A stretch of 64,000 nt of DNA, from NCBI GenBank assembly GCA_947446645.1, contig CANFHA010000006.1, positions 1 through 64,000 on the forward strand. The letters are read 5' to 3'. The stretch is from Chitinophagaceae bacterium. Its GTDB lineage: Bacteria; Bacteroidota; Bacteroidia; Chitinophagales; Chitinophagaceae. The notes beneath the pieces were generated by a model. It saw only the letters and a list, made by a program, of their open reading frames with translations, made no database searches and was not told the DNA's origin. The number at the start of each line of letters is the position of its first letter. Position 1 is the stretch's first letter. This document shows positions 63,006-64,000 of the stretch, piece by piece. The position numbers and the translations under genes are program-made.

Positions 63006-63013
63006 TACCTTTG
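63006..63013 (+). promoter_or_regulatory. -7 box of the CoA-transferase gene
   Basis: TACCTTTG, a full match ending 5 bp before the ATG at 63019. If used, the mRNA would be leaderless or nearly so. Confidence 0.5.
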
Positions 63014-63018
63014 CGCAA

Positions 63019-64000
63019 ATGAACCAAAGCACCAACGTAACTTTTTCCACTGCTGAACAGGCAGTAAAAATAATAACCAGTAATAGCCGGGTATTTATGC
63101 AGGGCGGCGCTGCAACTCCGCTACGCCTCATAAATGCAATGCTGAACAGGGCCGGCAGCATTCAAAATATAGAGTTGGTAGCCATAAGCATGTACGGCAA
63201 TATAAACTGGAACAGGCCTGAGGTGCTCAGCAGCTTTTACATGAACTCCTTATTTGTGTCTGATAATGTCAGGGGATGGGTAAACTCTGAATACGGCGAA
63301 TACCTACCGGTTTTTCTCAGCGAGATCCCCCAGATGTTCGACAGGAACATTCTTCCCCTGGACTACGCCCTGCTACAGGTATCGCCGCCCGATGCTCATG
63401 GCTATTGCACACTGGGCACATCACCCGACATTGCCATCAGCGCTGCAAGGAATGCCAAAAAGATCATAGCACAGGTAAATCCGCGAATGCCAAGGGTGTT
63501 GGGAGAAGGCATTATACATATATCGCGCTTCGACTCAGTAGTGTGGGAAGATGCAGAACTTCCGGAGATCAATTATTCTTTGAAAGCCAACGACACCTCA
63601 CTGAAAATAGGCGAAAAGGTAGCTTCGATAGTTGAGGACGGAAGCACGTTACAAATGGGCATAGGCGCAATTCCCGATGCGGTGCTGCTATCGCTTACCG
63701 GCCATCGCCACCTGGGTGTGCATACTGAAATGTTATCTGACGGTGTGATACCACTGATAGAAAAAGGAGTAGTTGACAACTCTATGAAAAAGGTACTCCC
63801 GGGCAAAACCGTAAGCGCTTTCGTTTTAGGAACACGGAAGATCTACGACTTTGTGGATAATAATCTGTCTGTTAACTGCATGAGCGCGGCCTTTGTTAAT
63901 GACACACATATTATCGGTCGCAATCCAAAGGTGGCGGCCATAAATAGTGCCATAGAAATAGACCTCACAGGCCAGGTGTGCGCAGACTCGATAGGCATGT
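63019..64000 (+). CDS. Acetyl-CoA hydrolase/transferase family protein (partial, runs off window)
   Basis: The first 327 codons of a CoA-transferase of the acetyl-CoA hydrolase/4-hydroxybutyrate CoA-transferase family. It starts MNQSTNVTFSTAEQAVKII. Motifs: VFMQGGAATPLRLINAM, LPLDYALLQVSPPDAHGYC, RVLGEGIIHISRFD, a strong GSTLQMGIGAIPDAVL motif, and GVHTEMLSDGVIPLIE with the Glu expected to form the CoA thioester. It moves CoA between acyl groups and acetate in acyl-CoA metabolism. The C-terminal part lies beyond the window end. Confidence 0.9.
   Translation, partial: MNQSTNVTFSTAEQAVKIITSNSRVFMQGGAATPLRLINAMLNRAGSIQNIELVAISMYGNINWNRPEVLSSFYMNSLFVSDNVRGWVNSEYGEYLPVFLSEIPQMFDRNILPLDYALLQVSPPDAHGYCTLGTSPDIAISAARNAKKIIAQVNPRMPRVLGEGIIHISRFDSVVWEDAELPEINYSLKANDTSLKIGEKVASIVEDGSTLQMGIGAIPDAVLLSLTGHRHLGVHTEMLSDGVIPLIEKGVVDNSMKKVLPGKTVSAFVLGTRKIYDFVDNNLSVNCMSAAFVNDTHIIGRNPKVAAINSAIEIDLTGQVCADSIGM

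Overview
The window looks like a chromosomal segment of a Bacteroidota bacterium, most likely from the Chitinophagaceae or a close relative. Supporting evidence: a Bacteroidota-type (subtype iii) type VI secretion system with TssN and TssO; two very large surface proteins with the two kinds of type IX secretion C-terminal domain; a fused CcoN-CcoO cbb3 oxidase; TAnnTTTG promoter boxes; and an almost general lack of Shine-Dalgarno sites. No rRNA, CRISPR array or intact insertion sequence was seen.

Layout. 0-1.1 kb: A-rich DNA with a serine recombinase and two small ORFs ending at a tRNA-Asp, possibly the edge of an integrated element. 1.3-3.4 kb: accA and dapA. 3.4-16.6 kb: an accessory region with repeats and decay. 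It holds a membrane acyltransferase pseudogene, an SRAP peptidase, a SUKH immunity-like gene, a 50-bp perfect palindrome, a glycine-zipper gene preceded by a 60-codon relic of a second tssF, an amidohydrolase, two copies of an intergenic repeat, a T9SS surface protein, a frameshifted DUF2459 gene and a PKD protein. 16.7-24.8 kb: an operon for a 2104-aa T9SS surface protein and an OmpA/TSP3 outer-membrane protein.

24.9-48.8 kb: the main feature, a T6SSiii locus on one strand. Three exported proteins of unknown family, one with TPRs, run into tssG, tssN, tssK, tssO, tssH, tssB, tssC, tssD, tssI, tssE and tssF. A cargo region follows: a DUF4157 stub, an unknown ORF, then PAAR, a small helical protein, a 768-aa effector candidate, a 244-aa candidate immunity or accessory protein, a 235-aa unknown, and a DUF4123 chaperone with sixteen proline-rich hexapeptides. 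TssB/C form the sheath, TssD the tube, TssI-PAAR the spike, TssE/F/G/K the baseplate, TssH recycles the sheath, and TssN/O with some of the exported proteins probably form the envelope complex.

49-52 kb: three-gene glycan cassette (polymerase, glycosyltransferase, methyltransferase). 52-53.5 kb: a small lipoprotein and a beta-barrel protein. 53.7-62.8 kb, minus strand: a receiver-CRP/FNR regulator and a PAS histidine kinase beside a cbb3 oxidase operon read ccoS-ccoNO-ccoQ-ccoP-ccoG-ccoH-safE. The window ends inside an acetyl-CoA hydrolase/transferase gene.

The best candidates for undescribed biology are the T6SS cargo module, the three unknown exported genes at the head of the T6SS locus, and the decayed second T6SS trace at 6.8-8.3 kb. 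All function calls are from reading the translated sequence; no database search was run.
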